Shown: positions 1 through 6,664 of the stretch, piece by piece | How positions within the stretch are numbered: the stretch's first letter is position 1 | Layout of the letters: each line of letters starts with the position of its first letter | Assembly: GCA_934643865.1 (NCBI GenBank) | Contig: CAKUCX010000076.1 | Coordinates: 1-15,780 of the forward strand | Direction of reading: 5' to 3' | From: an uncultured Kiritimatiellota bacterium | GTDB lineage: Bacteria > Verrucomicrobiota > Kiritimatiellia > RFP12 > UBA1067 | Length of the DNA: 15,780 bases | Made by a program: the position numbers and the translations under genes | Notes under the pieces: model-generated | Databases searched by the model: none | Told to the model about the DNA's origin: nothing | The model's input: only the letters and a program-made list of their open reading frames with translations

Positions 1-69
1 CGGAAGTCAAGGGCCCCTTCGCCGAGGGTAGTGCGGGACCCGCCCGCGCGAGAGTAGGACGCCGCCGGC
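1..69 (+). rRNA. rrf: 5S ribosomal RNA, 3' part (5' end outside window)
   Basis: This is the 3' portion of a 5S rRNA. Side by side with the remembered E. coli 5S sequence, the stretch GAGGGTAGTGCGGGA, then CCCGC, then GCGAGAGTAGG (about 24-58) matches the conserved helix IV/V and loop E region (GATGGTAGTGTGGGG ... GCGAGAGTAGG). The final GCCGCCGGC (61-69) would be the 3' strand of helix I, whose 5' partner lies before the window. A T8 tract (70-77) follows at once, so helix I plus the T run could act as a first intrinsic terminator. A perfect hairpin terminator follows 14 bases later. The position suggests the end of an rRNA operon reading into the window. The exact 3' end is uncertain by a few bases. 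Confidence 0.92.
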
Positions 70-90
70 TTTTTTTTCGCACACACCCCT

Positions 91-132
91 AAACGCGATT
101 CTTACGAGACGTAAGAATCGCGTTTTCTTTTT
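91..132 (+). terminator. rho-independent terminator after the rRNA operon
   Basis: Bases 91-105 are perfectly complementary to 111-125 (15 bp), and G106-C110 can extend the stem to 16 bp around an AGA loop. The right arm runs straight into a T-rich tract (TTTTCTTTTT, 123-132). It lies just after the 5S rRNA and just before the promoter of the next gene. It therefore probably insulates the response regulator from strong rRNA transcription. Confidence 0.93.
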
Positions 133-159
133 GTCGGAATCTTTTCGCCGGTTTATGCT
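131..159 (+). promoter_or_regulatory. sigma70-type promoter for the response regulator
   Basis: TTGTCG (131-136) and TATGCT (154-159) are separated by exactly 17 bp. This is a good match to -35 and -10 consensus and lies immediately downstream of the terminator hairpin. Expected transcription start is near 166, giving a 5' leader of about 57 nt before the ATG at 223. Confidence 0.6.
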
Positions 160-222
160 TAAATCTCCCTGCGCACAGGCCAGACCCGGCCTGCGAAAAA
201 AACACGAAAAAAGGAGAAACGC

Positions 223-921
223 ATGTCGAAGATTCTGCTGGCGGAAGACGACGACTCCGTTCGCGAGGCGCTTGTCGCCCTTCTGGAGTCCGAGTTCCAT
301 TCGGTCTGCGCCGTCATGAACGGGAAGGAGGCGGTGGAGCGGCATTGGAAGCTTGTCCCCGACCTCGTCGTCCTGGACGTCATGATGCCCTTGAAGAGCG
401 GCTTTGACGTCTGCCGCGAAATCCGCGCATCGGACGCGACGACTCCCATCCTCTTCCTTTCGGCGAAGGGAGAGGAGGCCGACAAGGTGCTGGGCCTCGG
501 ACTCGGCGCCGACGACTATCTCGCCAAGCCCTTTGGCACGCGCGAGTTCCTGGCGCGCGTGGAATCGCTTCTGCGGCGGACGCGCCTTGGCGAAACCCGC
601 GCGGAACAGCTCTCCGATCACGGATTCCGCATCGGAACGGCCGTCGTGAGGGGGACGGATCTGACGCTGACGACGGCAGAAGGGATGCGTATCGGCCTGA
701 CGCATCGCGAGTTCCAGCTTCTGCGCCTCTTGAGCCGCCGCGCCGGCGAGGTCGTCTCGAAAGATGCGGTCATGGATCTTCTCTGGGGCGAGGGCTATCT
801 CCCGAACTCGCGGACGCTTGAACAGCATCTCTACAACCTGCGAAGGAAAGTCGAAGGGAACGGCTTCAGGATTCTGACGGTTCCGCGCTGCGGCCTTCGC
901 CTCGAATGCGGGGAGGTCTGA
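223..921 (+). CDS. OmpR/PhoB-family response regulator
   Basis: A 232-residue two-component response regulator, expected to bind DNA and change transcription when phosphorylated by a sensor kinase. The receiver domain (about 2-115) has the acidic pocket D9/D10, the phospho-acceptor D52 in VVLDVMMP, the switch S80 and the invariant K102 in LAKPF. The C-terminal half (about 130-230) is a winged helix of the trans_reg_C type, with LTHREFQLLRLLSRRAGEVVS and a SRTLEQHLYNLRRKV recognition region. AAGGAG (211-216) lies 6 nt before the ATG. The gene has its own promoter and is not followed by a kinase. The only kinase in the window starts at 3505 and is a candidate partner. Family assignment is firm; target genes are unknown. 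Confidence 0.93.
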   Translation: MSKILLAEDDDSVREALVALLESEFHSVCAVMNGKEAVERHWKLVPDLVVLDVMMPLKSGFDVCREIRASDATTPILFLSAKGEEADKVLGLGLGADDYLAKPFGTREFLARVESLLRRTRLGETRAEQLSDHGFRIGTAVVRGTDLTLTTAEGMRIGLTHREFQLLRLLSRRAGEVVSKDAVMDLLWGEGYLPNSRTLEQHLYNLRRKVEGNGFRILTVPRCGLRLECGEV

Positions 922-1046
922 GGCGGGCTCTTTGAATCTTGACGTCGAATTAGGGGCAAAACTAAAGAAAGGGTTCCCGGGATGTTGTACTCTATGCGCG
1001 TATTCGGCGGGCTGTCCGCGCGAACGGAAAAACGAAAGGGAACGCC

Positions 1047-1595
1047 ATGAACGACATCCAGACGACTGAGCAGAGGGTTCGCTACCGCGCCAACGACGCC
1101 TATGTCCACGCAAGCGCGAAGGGTACGGGCAGCGCGTGCCGACTTGAACTCCAGCCCGCCCACGGCGACACGCCGGGGTGCATCTTCTTGAGCCTTGCCC
1201 CGCAGAAGACGGTCGCCTCCGCCCGGGGGGGCGAACGGGTCTACCCGACCTTCGACTGGGAGAACAAGATCGTCGTCAAGCTGGACCGCGGCGATCTCTC
1301 GCAGATCCTCCAGGTCCTGCGGGGCATGCAGGAGTCGATTCAGGACGGCAAGGGACTTTTCCACCGTTCGGCGCGCGGGCTGACGGTCATCAAGTTCGCG
1401 CACCAGATCGATCCCCGCCCCGGCTACCTTCTCGCGGTCTCCCGCAAGGGGGGAGACGGCGAGGTGAGGCAATGCTGGTTCGTGTTCGACGTGGACGAGG
1501 CGTTCTGCCTCATGCTGACCCTTGAGCAGGCCATGCTCTACATTTGCCTCGGCATTCCGCTCGTCCGCACGCCGGCGGGGGCGCGCTCCGCCTGA
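1047..1595 (+). CDS. unrecognised conserved-looking protein, 182 aa
   Basis: I do not recognise this family. The predicted protein is soluble, with no signal peptide and no membrane segment. After a variable N-terminus it has a patterned core from about residue 65: FDWENKIVVKL, then a leucine-rich stretch around DLSQILQVLRGMQ, a LFHRSARGL turn, a strand-like GYLLAVSRK, and a helical end (EAFCLMLTLEQAMLYICLG). The alternating strand-helix pattern could fit a single-strand nucleic-acid-binding fold of the Whirly/p15 kind, but that is only an impression. AAAGGG (1035-1040) precedes the ATG at a good distance. Codon usage and third-position GC match the neighbours. The gene sits alone between the response regulator and the YraN gene, with 125-143 bp gaps on each side. 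Confidence 0.75.
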   Translation: MNDIQTTEQRVRYRANDAYVHASAKGTGSACRLELQPAHGDTPGCIFLSLAPQKTVASARGGERVYPTFDWENKIVVKLDRGDLSQILQVLRGMQESIQDGKGLFHRSARGLTVIKFAHQIDPRPGYLLAVSRKGGDGEVRQCWFVFDVDEAFCLMLTLEQAMLYICLGIPLVRTPAGARSA

Positions 1596-1738
1596 TCTTG
1601 TCCGGCCTCCGCGCGGAGCGGGCGGGGTGTCATCCCGCGATGGAACGTGTTATTCGTCCTGACACCGCGTTTCGTCGCCGCCCGGCAGCCGGCCCGCGCG
1701 CGCCGGAAACGACATGTGTTCCGTTGGAGGAAGAAGGA

Positions 1739-2191
1739 ATGGATATGCGGAGCGAAGAGCAGCGCGCACGCGACCGGGCGTACGGCGAGCGGAGCGTCGC
1801 CAGGGGACGGTGGGGCGAGAACCTGGCCGCCGCGCTTCTGGAGCGGAGCGGATGGGTCGTCGTCGGGCGGAACGTGCGCCCCTGCGCGCGCGACCGTCGC
1901 TGCGAAATCGACCTCCTCGTGCGTTCGCGCGACCGGCGGACCGTCGTCTTCGTCGAGGTCAAGACGCACGCCCGCCGTTCGGCGCGCGCCCCTGCGCTGT
2001 GGGGCGTGGACCGGCGCAAGCGGGGCGTCCTGCTGCGGGCCTGCACGAGCTGGATCATGAAGGAGAAGTGGCACGGGAACTTCCGCTTCGACGTCGTCGA
2101 GGTCTACGGCGTGCCCGGACAGGCCGAGCCGCCGGAGATCGAACATGCCGAAAACGTCCCCCTCTTCCCCGCGAAGTGGCGGTTCTGGTAG
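1739..2191 (+). CDS. UPF0102 (YraN) nuclease-fold protein
   Basis: A 150-residue member of the UPF0102/YraN family, which has a restriction-endonuclease-like fold and no settled role. Hallmarks are GRWGENLAAALLERSGW (about 23-39), RN followed by the EIDLLV strand (56-61) and VFVEVKTHARR (70-80), giving the E/D...EVK layout of a metal-dependent nuclease core. The family is usually about 120 residues, and the N-terminus here is somewhat longer. The frame stays open upstream to 1544, but GGAGG at 1726-1730 sits 8 nt before the ATG at 1739 and the upstream part looks non-coding, so I start here. ATG 1745 is an alternative. YraN genes often lie near DNA-processing genes; ruvC follows two genes downstream. 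Confidence 0.85.
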   Translation: MDMRSEEQRARDRAYGERSVARGRWGENLAAALLERSGWVVVGRNVRPCARDRRCEIDLLVRSRDRRTVVFVEVKTHARRSARAPALWGVDRRKRGVLLRACTSWIMKEKWHGNFRFDVVEVYGVPGQAEPPEIEHAENVPLFPAKWRFW

Positions 2192-2199
2192 CGGTGTGC

Positions 2200-2205
2200 T
2201 ATACT
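2200..2205 (+). promoter_or_regulatory. -10 element (TATACT) very close to the SDR start codon
   Basis: TATACT lies in the 21-bp gap between the YraN stop and the SDR ATG at 2213. A start site about 7 nt downstream would fall at the ATG itself, implying a leaderless or near-leaderless transcript. The -35 region (near 2177, TGGCGG) is poor, so the call rests mainly on the -10 and its position. Confidence 0.4.
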
Positions 2206-2212
2206 AGCGGGA

Positions 2213-3001
2213 ATGAAACCTGCCCATACTGTTCTCATCACGGGGGCCTCAAGCGGGATTGGCGCGGCGCTGGCGCTGGAATGCGCGCGGCGCGGCGCGA
2301 AGTGCCTGTTCCTGTGCGGCCGCGATGCAGGGCGTCTGGAGGACGTCGCCGCCCGCTGCCGCGCGGCGGGGGCCGACGTGCGGGCGGAGGCGCTGGACGT
2401 GGCCGACGAGGCGGCCGCGCGCGCATGGGTCGAGGCGTGCGACGCGCAGGCGCCGCTCGAACTCGTCTTCTCGAACGCGGGGATCGGGACGGGCGTCGAG
2501 AGCGAGGTGAACATCCGACGGACGTTCGCGACGAACGTGACGGGGAACCTCAACGTCGTCCTTCCGGCCCTTGCGCGCTTCCGCGCGGCGCCGGAGAGCC
2601 GCGCGCGCCGCCAGATCGTCATCACGGCCTCGATTGCGGGCTATGCGCCCCTCTCCACCTGTCCCGCCTACGCGGCGACGAAGGCGGCGATGAAGGCGTG
2701 GGCGCTCTCCTTCCGGCGGCCGCTCGCGCGCGAGGGCATCCGCATGAACGTGGTGTGCCCGGGGTTCGTCCGCTCGCGCATCACGGACCGCAACACCTGC
2801 CCGATGCCGTTCTTCATGGAGGCGGACAGGGCCGCGCGCATCATCCTGGACCGGGTGGACCGCAACGTCGGCCTGATCGCCCTCCCCTGGCCCATGCGCC
2901 TTGCGGCCTGGCTCCTCTCCGTCTGCCCCTGGCGGCTGGCCGAGCTTCTTTCGGGCGTCCTCCCGGAGAAGAACGCCGACGCCTCCAACTGTTCGTTCTG
3001 A
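2213..3001 (+). CDS. short-chain dehydrogenase/reductase (SDR)
   Basis: A 262-residue classical SDR, an NAD(P)-dependent oxidoreductase with a Rossmann fold. It carries the cofactor motif TGASSGIG (10-17), NAG (88-90) and a complete catalytic tetrad N108, S140, Y153 and K157 (YAATK). PG in VVCPGFVRSRI matches the usual post-catalytic loop. The C-terminal third has a hydrophobic segment (about 225-245, PWPMRLAAWLLSVCPWRLAELL), as in SDRs that act on lipids or associate with the membrane. The substrate cannot be read from sequence. There is no clear Shine-Dalgarno before the ATG; only GGGA directly abuts it. The gene leads the SDR-ruvC-kinase-PHP cluster, with 11 nt to ruvC. Confidence 0.9.
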   Translation: MKPAHTVLITGASSGIGAALALECARRGAKCLFLCGRDAGRLEDVAARCRAAGADVRAEALDVADEAAARAWVEACDAQAPLELVFSNAGIGTGVESEVNIRRTFATNVTGNLNVVLPALARFRAAPESRARRQIVITASIAGYAPLSTCPAYAATKAAMKAWALSFRRPLAREGIRMNVVCPGFVRSRITDRNTCPMPFFMEADRAARIILDRVDRNVGLIALPWPMRLAAWLLSVCPWRLAELLSGVLPEKNADASNCSF

Positions 3002-3012
3002 GGTCCTGCGCG

Positions 3013-3504
3013 ATGGTCATTCTCGGCATTGACACGTCCCTCCGCTCAAGCGGCTACGGCGTCCTGTCCGTCGCGGGCTCGCGGATGCGCTGCCTGGAGG
3101 CGGGGCGGATCCGGAACGCCCCGAAGGCCCTGCTTTCGGCATGCCTCGGGGCGATCCATGCGCGCGTCTCGGAACTGATTGCGCAGTACGCGCCGGATGT
3201 CCTTTCGATCGAGAGCGTCATCTACGGCAAGAACGCGGGCACGATGCTCGTCCTCGGCGAGGCGCGCGGCGCGGTGATCGCGGCGGCGTCGCAGGCGGCA
3301 TGCCCCATCTACGAATACGAACCGCGCCGCGTGAAGATGGCCGTCTGTGGAAACGGCTTGGCGGAGAAGGTGCAGGTGCAGCGCATGGTGAAGACCCTGC
3401 TCGCGCTGGAGGAACTTCCGCAGAACGACGCGGCCGACGCGCTGGCGCTTGCCATCGCGCACGCCCATTCGAACACGCGCCTCGGCATGCGCGCGCCGAT
3501 CTAG
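3013..3504 (+). CDS. ruvC: Holliday junction resolvase RuvC
   Basis: A 163-residue crossover junction endodeoxyribonuclease. It cuts Holliday junctions symmetrically together with RuvAB during recombination repair. The RNase H-like active site is intact: D7 in LGIDTSLRSSGYG, E67 in LSIESVIYGKNAG, and D139/D142 in QNDAADALALAIAH. The family signature AVCGNGLAEKVQVQRMV is present around residues 110-126. Length is normal for RuvC. The frame is open far upstream through the YraN and SDR genes, but the protein proper begins at ATG 3013, 8-9 nt after an AGGT-type ribosome site overlapping the SDR stop. ruvA and ruvB are not in the window. The stop codon TAG is followed directly by the ATG of the histidine kinase. 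Confidence 0.96.
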   Translation: MVILGIDTSLRSSGYGVLSVAGSRMRCLEAGRIRNAPKALLSACLGAIHARVSELIAQYAPDVLSIESVIYGKNAGTMLVLGEARGAVIAAASQAACPIYEYEPRRVKMAVCGNGLAEKVQVQRMVKTLLALEELPQNDAADALALAIAHAHSNTRLGMRAPI

Positions 3505-4830
3505 ATGACACGCGACCTCAAGCTCTACTTCCTTCTGATCTGCCTCCCCGCCGCGATCCTGACGGGGCTGGGGCTGCTCTTCCTCCATCGCCAGTCCGCC
3601 GCCGCCGCCGCGCGAGAGAACGAGATGCGCCGCGCGCAGGTCGAGAACCTCGCCGCCTCGCTCCAGGACATCGTGAACGAGAGCGGGCGGACGGGCGAGG
3701 TGGCGCGCGCGGCCCTGTGCCGGTGGGAGGGCGGGGCGGGCGTGCGGAACCCGGTCGGCGCGTTCGTCTGGACGCCGAAGGCGCATCTGGTCTGGTCGGT
3801 TGGGCTGCGGGAGGGCGTTCCGTTTCCCGTAGACGTGGGCACGCGGCTCGGGGGGCTGTCGCGCTGGAACGAATGGACGGCCGTCGGCAAGAAGCGCGCC
3901 CGGCGCGGCCTGATGGAGATCGGCCCGGCGAGCGTCCTCTGGGGGCGCGTCGACCAGATGGCCTACGGGCTTGTCTTCGACGGGCATCCGCTCGGCGAGG
4001 CGGCCGCGCACGTGGACGCCTGGCTGGTGGGGGGCATCCTCGTCGTACTGCTCGCCTGCGTCTTGGCGGCGGGGGCGTGGCTGATGGGCCGGGCCGCCGT
4101 GAAGGCGCGGCGGGACGACGAAACGAAGACGACGTTCCTCTCGAACTGCTCGCACGAGCTGAAGACGCCGCTTGCGGGCATCGGCATCTGGATCGACCTC
4201 CTGCGGGGCGGCCGCCTCCAGGATGGCGCGAAGCGCGCGCATGCCTACGAGGTCATCGCGCGCGAGAACGCGCGCATGGTCCGCCTCGTCGAGAACCTTC
4301 TGGACTTCTCGCGGCTGGAGCAGGGACGGCGCCGCTTCCGCCTCGCGCGCGTCGACCTCGCCGCGCTCGCGGCCGACGTGGTCGAGCTCGTGCGCGAGGA
4401 CTTCCCCGCGCACGGCGTCGCCGTGCAGGCGGAAGGCCCCTGCGCCGCGTGGGCCGACGCGGACGCGGTGAAGCAGATTCTCCTCAACCTGCTGGGGAAT
4501 GCGGCGAAATACGCGGCGGCGGGCGGCCGCGTGGAGGTGGTGACCGAGGTGGTGGAGGGGCGTCCCCGCCTCGCCGTGCGGGATCGCGGGCCTGGCCTCT
4601 CGGCGGAGGAGCGGGCGCATGTGTTCGACCGCTTCTACCGTGCGGACGACGCCCTCAGCTCGCGCACGGGCGGCCTCGGCCTGGGCCTCGCGATTTCGCG
4701 CGCCCTTGCGCGGGACATGGAGGGGACGCTCTCCGTCGCCGCGCGTCCGGGCGGCGGCTGCGTCTTTACGCTGACGCTCCCGCCGGGCGGCGGGACGCCG
4801 GCGGGCGGGGCAGGAGGAGGCGGGAGATGA
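3505..4830 (+). CDS. membrane sensor histidine kinase
   Basis: A 441-residue sensor kinase, likely in the inner membrane. Transmembrane segments lie at about 7-28 and 172-195 and enclose a periplasmic domain of about 140 residues that matches no sensor domain I know. Then come the HisKA domain with SHELKTP (phospho-acceptor H217) and an HATPase_c domain with N box NLLGNAAKYA (N332), G1 box DRGPGL (360-365), F box FDRFYRAD (374-381) and G2 box GGLGLGLA (389-396). All catalytic elements are present. The tail is Gly/Pro-rich. The ATG abuts the ruvC stop with no visible Shine-Dalgarno, so translation probably depends on coupling to ruvC. The OmpR-type regulator at 223-921 is a plausible partner, unproven. 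Confidence 0.93.
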   Translation: MTRDLKLYFLLICLPAAILTGLGLLFLHRQSAAAAARENEMRRAQVENLAASLQDIVNESGRTGEVARAALCRWEGGAGVRNPVGAFVWTPKAHLVWSVGLREGVPFPVDVGTRLGGLSRWNEWTAVGKKRARRGLMEIGPASVLWGRVDQMAYGLVFDGHPLGEAAAHVDAWLVGGILVVLLACVLAAGAWLMGRAAVKARRDDETKTTFLSNCSHELKTPLAGIGIWIDLLRGGRLQDGAKRAHAYEVIARENARMVRLVENLLDFSRLEQGRRRFRLARVDLAALAADVVELVREDFPAHGVAVQAEGPCAAWADADAVKQILLNLLGNAAKYAAAGGRVEVVTEVVEGRPRLAVRDRGPGLSAEERAHVFDRFYRADDALSSRTGGLGLGLAISRALARDMEGTLSVAARPGGGCVFTLTLPPGGGTPAGGAGGGGR

Positions 4831-5714
4831 TCGATCTGCATTGCCATAGCACGTGTTCGGACGGGACCTGTACGCCTGAGGAACTGGCGGAGCGGGGGCG
4901 CGAGTTCACGGCCTTTGCCTTGACGGACCACGACAGCTGCGAGGGCTGCGCGCGCTTCCTCGCGGCGTGCCGAGGCCAGACGGGGCTGCGTCTCGCGGGC
5001 GTGGAACTCTCCATTGAACCGGGAGCGGGCTATGCCAAGTTCCATCTTCTTGGGCTGGGGATCGACCCCGCCTCCCCGCGTCTGAATGCGTTTCTCGACC
5101 AGATCCGCGCGGGGCGGAACGAGCGGAACCGGAAAATTGTCGCGCGTCTCGCCGAACTGGGCATGCCCGTTGCGGAGGAGGAACTGCTCAAGTATGCGAA
5201 TGGCCGGGTCGTCGCCCGTCCGCACATCGCCCGCGTCCTCATGGACCATGGGTGGGCGACGAGCGTGAAGGACGCCTTCGAACGCATCCTCGGCGACGGG
5301 AAGCCCGCCTACGTCACGCGCGACCATCCCCCCCAGGCGGAGGCCATCGAGGTCGTCCACGCCGCAGGCGGTGTCGCCGTCATGGCGCATCCCCGGTACT
5401 GGACGCAGGATCTGGCCAAGCTGCGAGCCGGGCTGATCCGGTTAAAGGATCTTGGGCTCGATGCCGTGGAGGCGGTGTACGGCGCGAACCTGCCGGAGGA
5501 AACGGTGGAACATCTGCGCGTGGCCCGCGCGCTGGGGCTCGCCGTGACGGCCGGGAGCGACTTCCACGGCGTGAACAAGCCCACGGTTACGCTCGGCATG
5601 GCGACCGACGACGACGCGGCGTTCCTCGCCCCGCTCCGCGCGCGCCTCGATATCGCGTCTCGGTTGCGTTCCGCCGGCGATTGCGGTAAAATGGGCGTTC
5701 ACGATTTCAACTGA
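4827..5714 (+). CDS. PHP-domain phosphoesterase (RNase AM / YciV-TrpH type)
   Basis: A 295-residue PHP-domain metal-dependent phosphoesterase resembling the YciV/TrpH group, whose studied members remove phosphate from 3',5'-nucleoside bisphosphates or trim short RNA 5' ends. Metal-binding motifs are DLHCHSTCSDGT (H5, H7, D12), LTDHDS (D34, H35, D36), E60 in AGVELS, H73, H133 in RPHIARVL, H188 in VMAHPRYW, and the closing GSDFHG (D245, H247). Length is normal for the group. The ATG overlaps the kinase stop (ATGA, 4827-4830), and GGAGG-type bases precede it, so the two genes are translationally coupled. The last 30 or so codons carry the promoter of the aldolase gene. The exact substrate is inferred from the family only. 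Confidence 0.92.
   Translation: MIDLHCHSTCSDGTCTPEELAERGREFTAFALTDHDSCEGCARFLAACRGQTGLRLAGVELSIEPGAGYAKFHLLGLGIDPASPRLNAFLDQIRAGRNERNRKIVARLAELGMPVAEEELLKYANGRVVARPHIARVLMDHGWATSVKDAFERILGDGKPAYVTRDHPPQAEAIEVVHAAGGVAVMAHPRYWTQDLAKLRAGLIRLKDLGLDAVEAVYGANLPEETVEHLRVARALGLAVTAGSDFHGVNKPTVTLGMATDDDAAFLAPLRARLDIASRLRSAGDCGKMGVHDFN
5664..5692 (+). promoter_or_regulatory. sigma70-type promoter for the aldolase gene, inside the PHP gene
   Basis: TTGCGT (5664-5669) and TAAAAT (5687-5692) are spaced by exactly 17 bp. The site lies in the 3' end of the upstream coding region and 35 bp before the aldolase ATG, so the glycolytic gene can be transcribed independently of the SDR-ruvC-kinase-PHP cluster. 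Confidence 0.6.
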
Positions 5715-5727
5715 AAGGACAGGCGAA

Positions 5728-6555
5728 ATGGCTCTCGTCAACATGAAGGACATGCTCTCCGAGGCGCGGAAGGAGAAGCGCGCCGTGGGGGCGTTCAACA
5801 CCGCGAACTACGAACTCTCCCGGGCGATTCTCAAGGCCGCCGAGGCCGAGAACCAGCCGGTCATCATCCAGCTCTACATGCGCCTCTTCGACAGCGAGAA
5901 GGCCTACGACCTCTGCGGCATGCTCCAGCGGCTCGCGACGCGCGCGAAGGTGCCCGTGGCGCTGCACCTCGACCACGGCGCCACGATCAAGCAGGCAAAG
6001 GACGCCCTTGCCTGGGGCTACACCTCCGTGATGTACGACGGCAGCCGCGACCCGTTCGCGAAGAACGTGCAGGACACGGCGTTCGTCGCGCAGTACGCGC
6101 ACGCGGTGGGCGCGACGTGCGAGGGCGAGATCGGCCACGTCGCGCAGGGCGACGAGACGGCCCTGACGGACGTGAAGGAGGCGGTCGACTTCGCGCGGGC
6201 GACGGGCGTCGACGCCCTCGCCGTCTCGATCGGCACGGCGCACGGCTACTACAAGGCCGAGCCGAAGCTCGACATCGCGCGTTGCCAGGCGATCGCGGAT
6301 GCGCTGCCGGACGTGCCGCTCGTGCTGCACGGCGGCTCCGGCACGCCCCTCGCGGACGTCCGCCGCGCCGTGGAGGCCGGCATCGCGAAGATCAACATCG
6401 CGACGGAGTTCATGGACACCTACCTCAAGGCGACGCGTGCCGAGCTGAACCGCCTCGACGGAACGTTCATTCCCGTGGACAAGTTCTACGACCCCATCGT
6501 GGATGCCTGCGCCGCGCACGTCCAGAAGCTGATCCGCTTCTTCAGCGGCAAATGA
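5728..6555 (+). CDS. fba: class II fructose-bisphosphate aldolase
   Basis: A 275-residue zinc-dependent class II aldolase, expected to split fructose 1,6-bisphosphate into glyceraldehyde 3-phosphate and dihydroxyacetone phosphate in the cytosol. It shows HLDHG (80-84, catalytic D82 and zinc ligand H83), VMYDGS (101-106), CEGEIG (E134), the zinc histidines H172 in IGTAHGYY and H201 in VLHGGSGTP, and the phosphate loop KINIATEF. The size and the short loops fit the FbaA-B/GatY/KbaY branch. Tagatose-bisphosphate aldolase is therefore an alternative, though the GpmI neighbour favours glycolysis. AAAGGA (5714-5719) lies 8 nt before the ATG, and a promoter is visible at 5664-5692. Confidence 0.92.
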   Translation: MALVNMKDMLSEARKEKRAVGAFNTANYELSRAILKAAEAENQPVIIQLYMRLFDSEKAYDLCGMLQRLATRAKVPVALHLDHGATIKQAKDALAWGYTSVMYDGSRDPFAKNVQDTAFVAQYAHAVGATCEGEIGHVAQGDETALTDVKEAVDFARATGVDALAVSIGTAHGYYKAEPKLDIARCQAIADALPDVPLVLHGGSGTPLADVRRAVEAGIAKINIATEFMDTYLKATRAELNRLDGTFIPVDKFYDPIVDACAAHVQKLIRFFSGK

Positions 6556-6562
6556 GGACGGC

Positions 6563-6587
6563 GGACGCAATGAATTGCGTCCCTCCC
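6563..6587 (+). repeat. dispersed palindromic repeat, copy 1
   Basis: GGACGCAA (6563-6570) pairs perfectly with TTGCGTCC (6575-6582) around a TGAA loop, followed by CTCCC (6583-6587). The 25-base block recurs in reverse orientation at 15019-15043 with two differences. It lies 7 bp after the aldolase stop and could fold as a REP-like 3' hairpin. No T tract follows, so it is not a typical intrinsic terminator. Confidence 0.7.
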
Positions 6588-6664
6588 GCCGAAGAGACCG
6601 TGAAAGACGACTTAACTACTTCACCACTTAAAGCGAAGCGACTTAAAGAAAAGGAAACGACGAA

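Noticed and set aside
939..968. Possible promoter (TTGACG, 18 bp, TAAAGA) before the 182-residue protein
   Set aside because: The -35 is good but the -10 matches only about half the consensus; TACTCT at 988-993 is an equally weak alternative, so I do not list a promoter.
7..1113. 368-codon frame on the - strand across the 5S rRNA, terminator and response regulator
   Set aside because: It would run through an rRNA and a terminator; no ribosome site or recognisable domain.
1544..1738. N-terminal extension of the YraN protein
   Set aside because: A strong ribosome site lies just before ATG 1739, and the extension does not resemble the family.
1714..3012. N-terminal extension of the ruvC frame back to 1714
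   Set aside because: RuvC is complete from 3013 with its catalytic D7; the extension is a low-complexity shadow of the YraN and SDR genes.
3046..4620. 524-codon open frame on the - strand opposite ruvC and the kinase
   Set aside because: The + strand carries complete RuvC and kinase active sites here; the antisense frame is Arg/Ala/Pro-rich filler.
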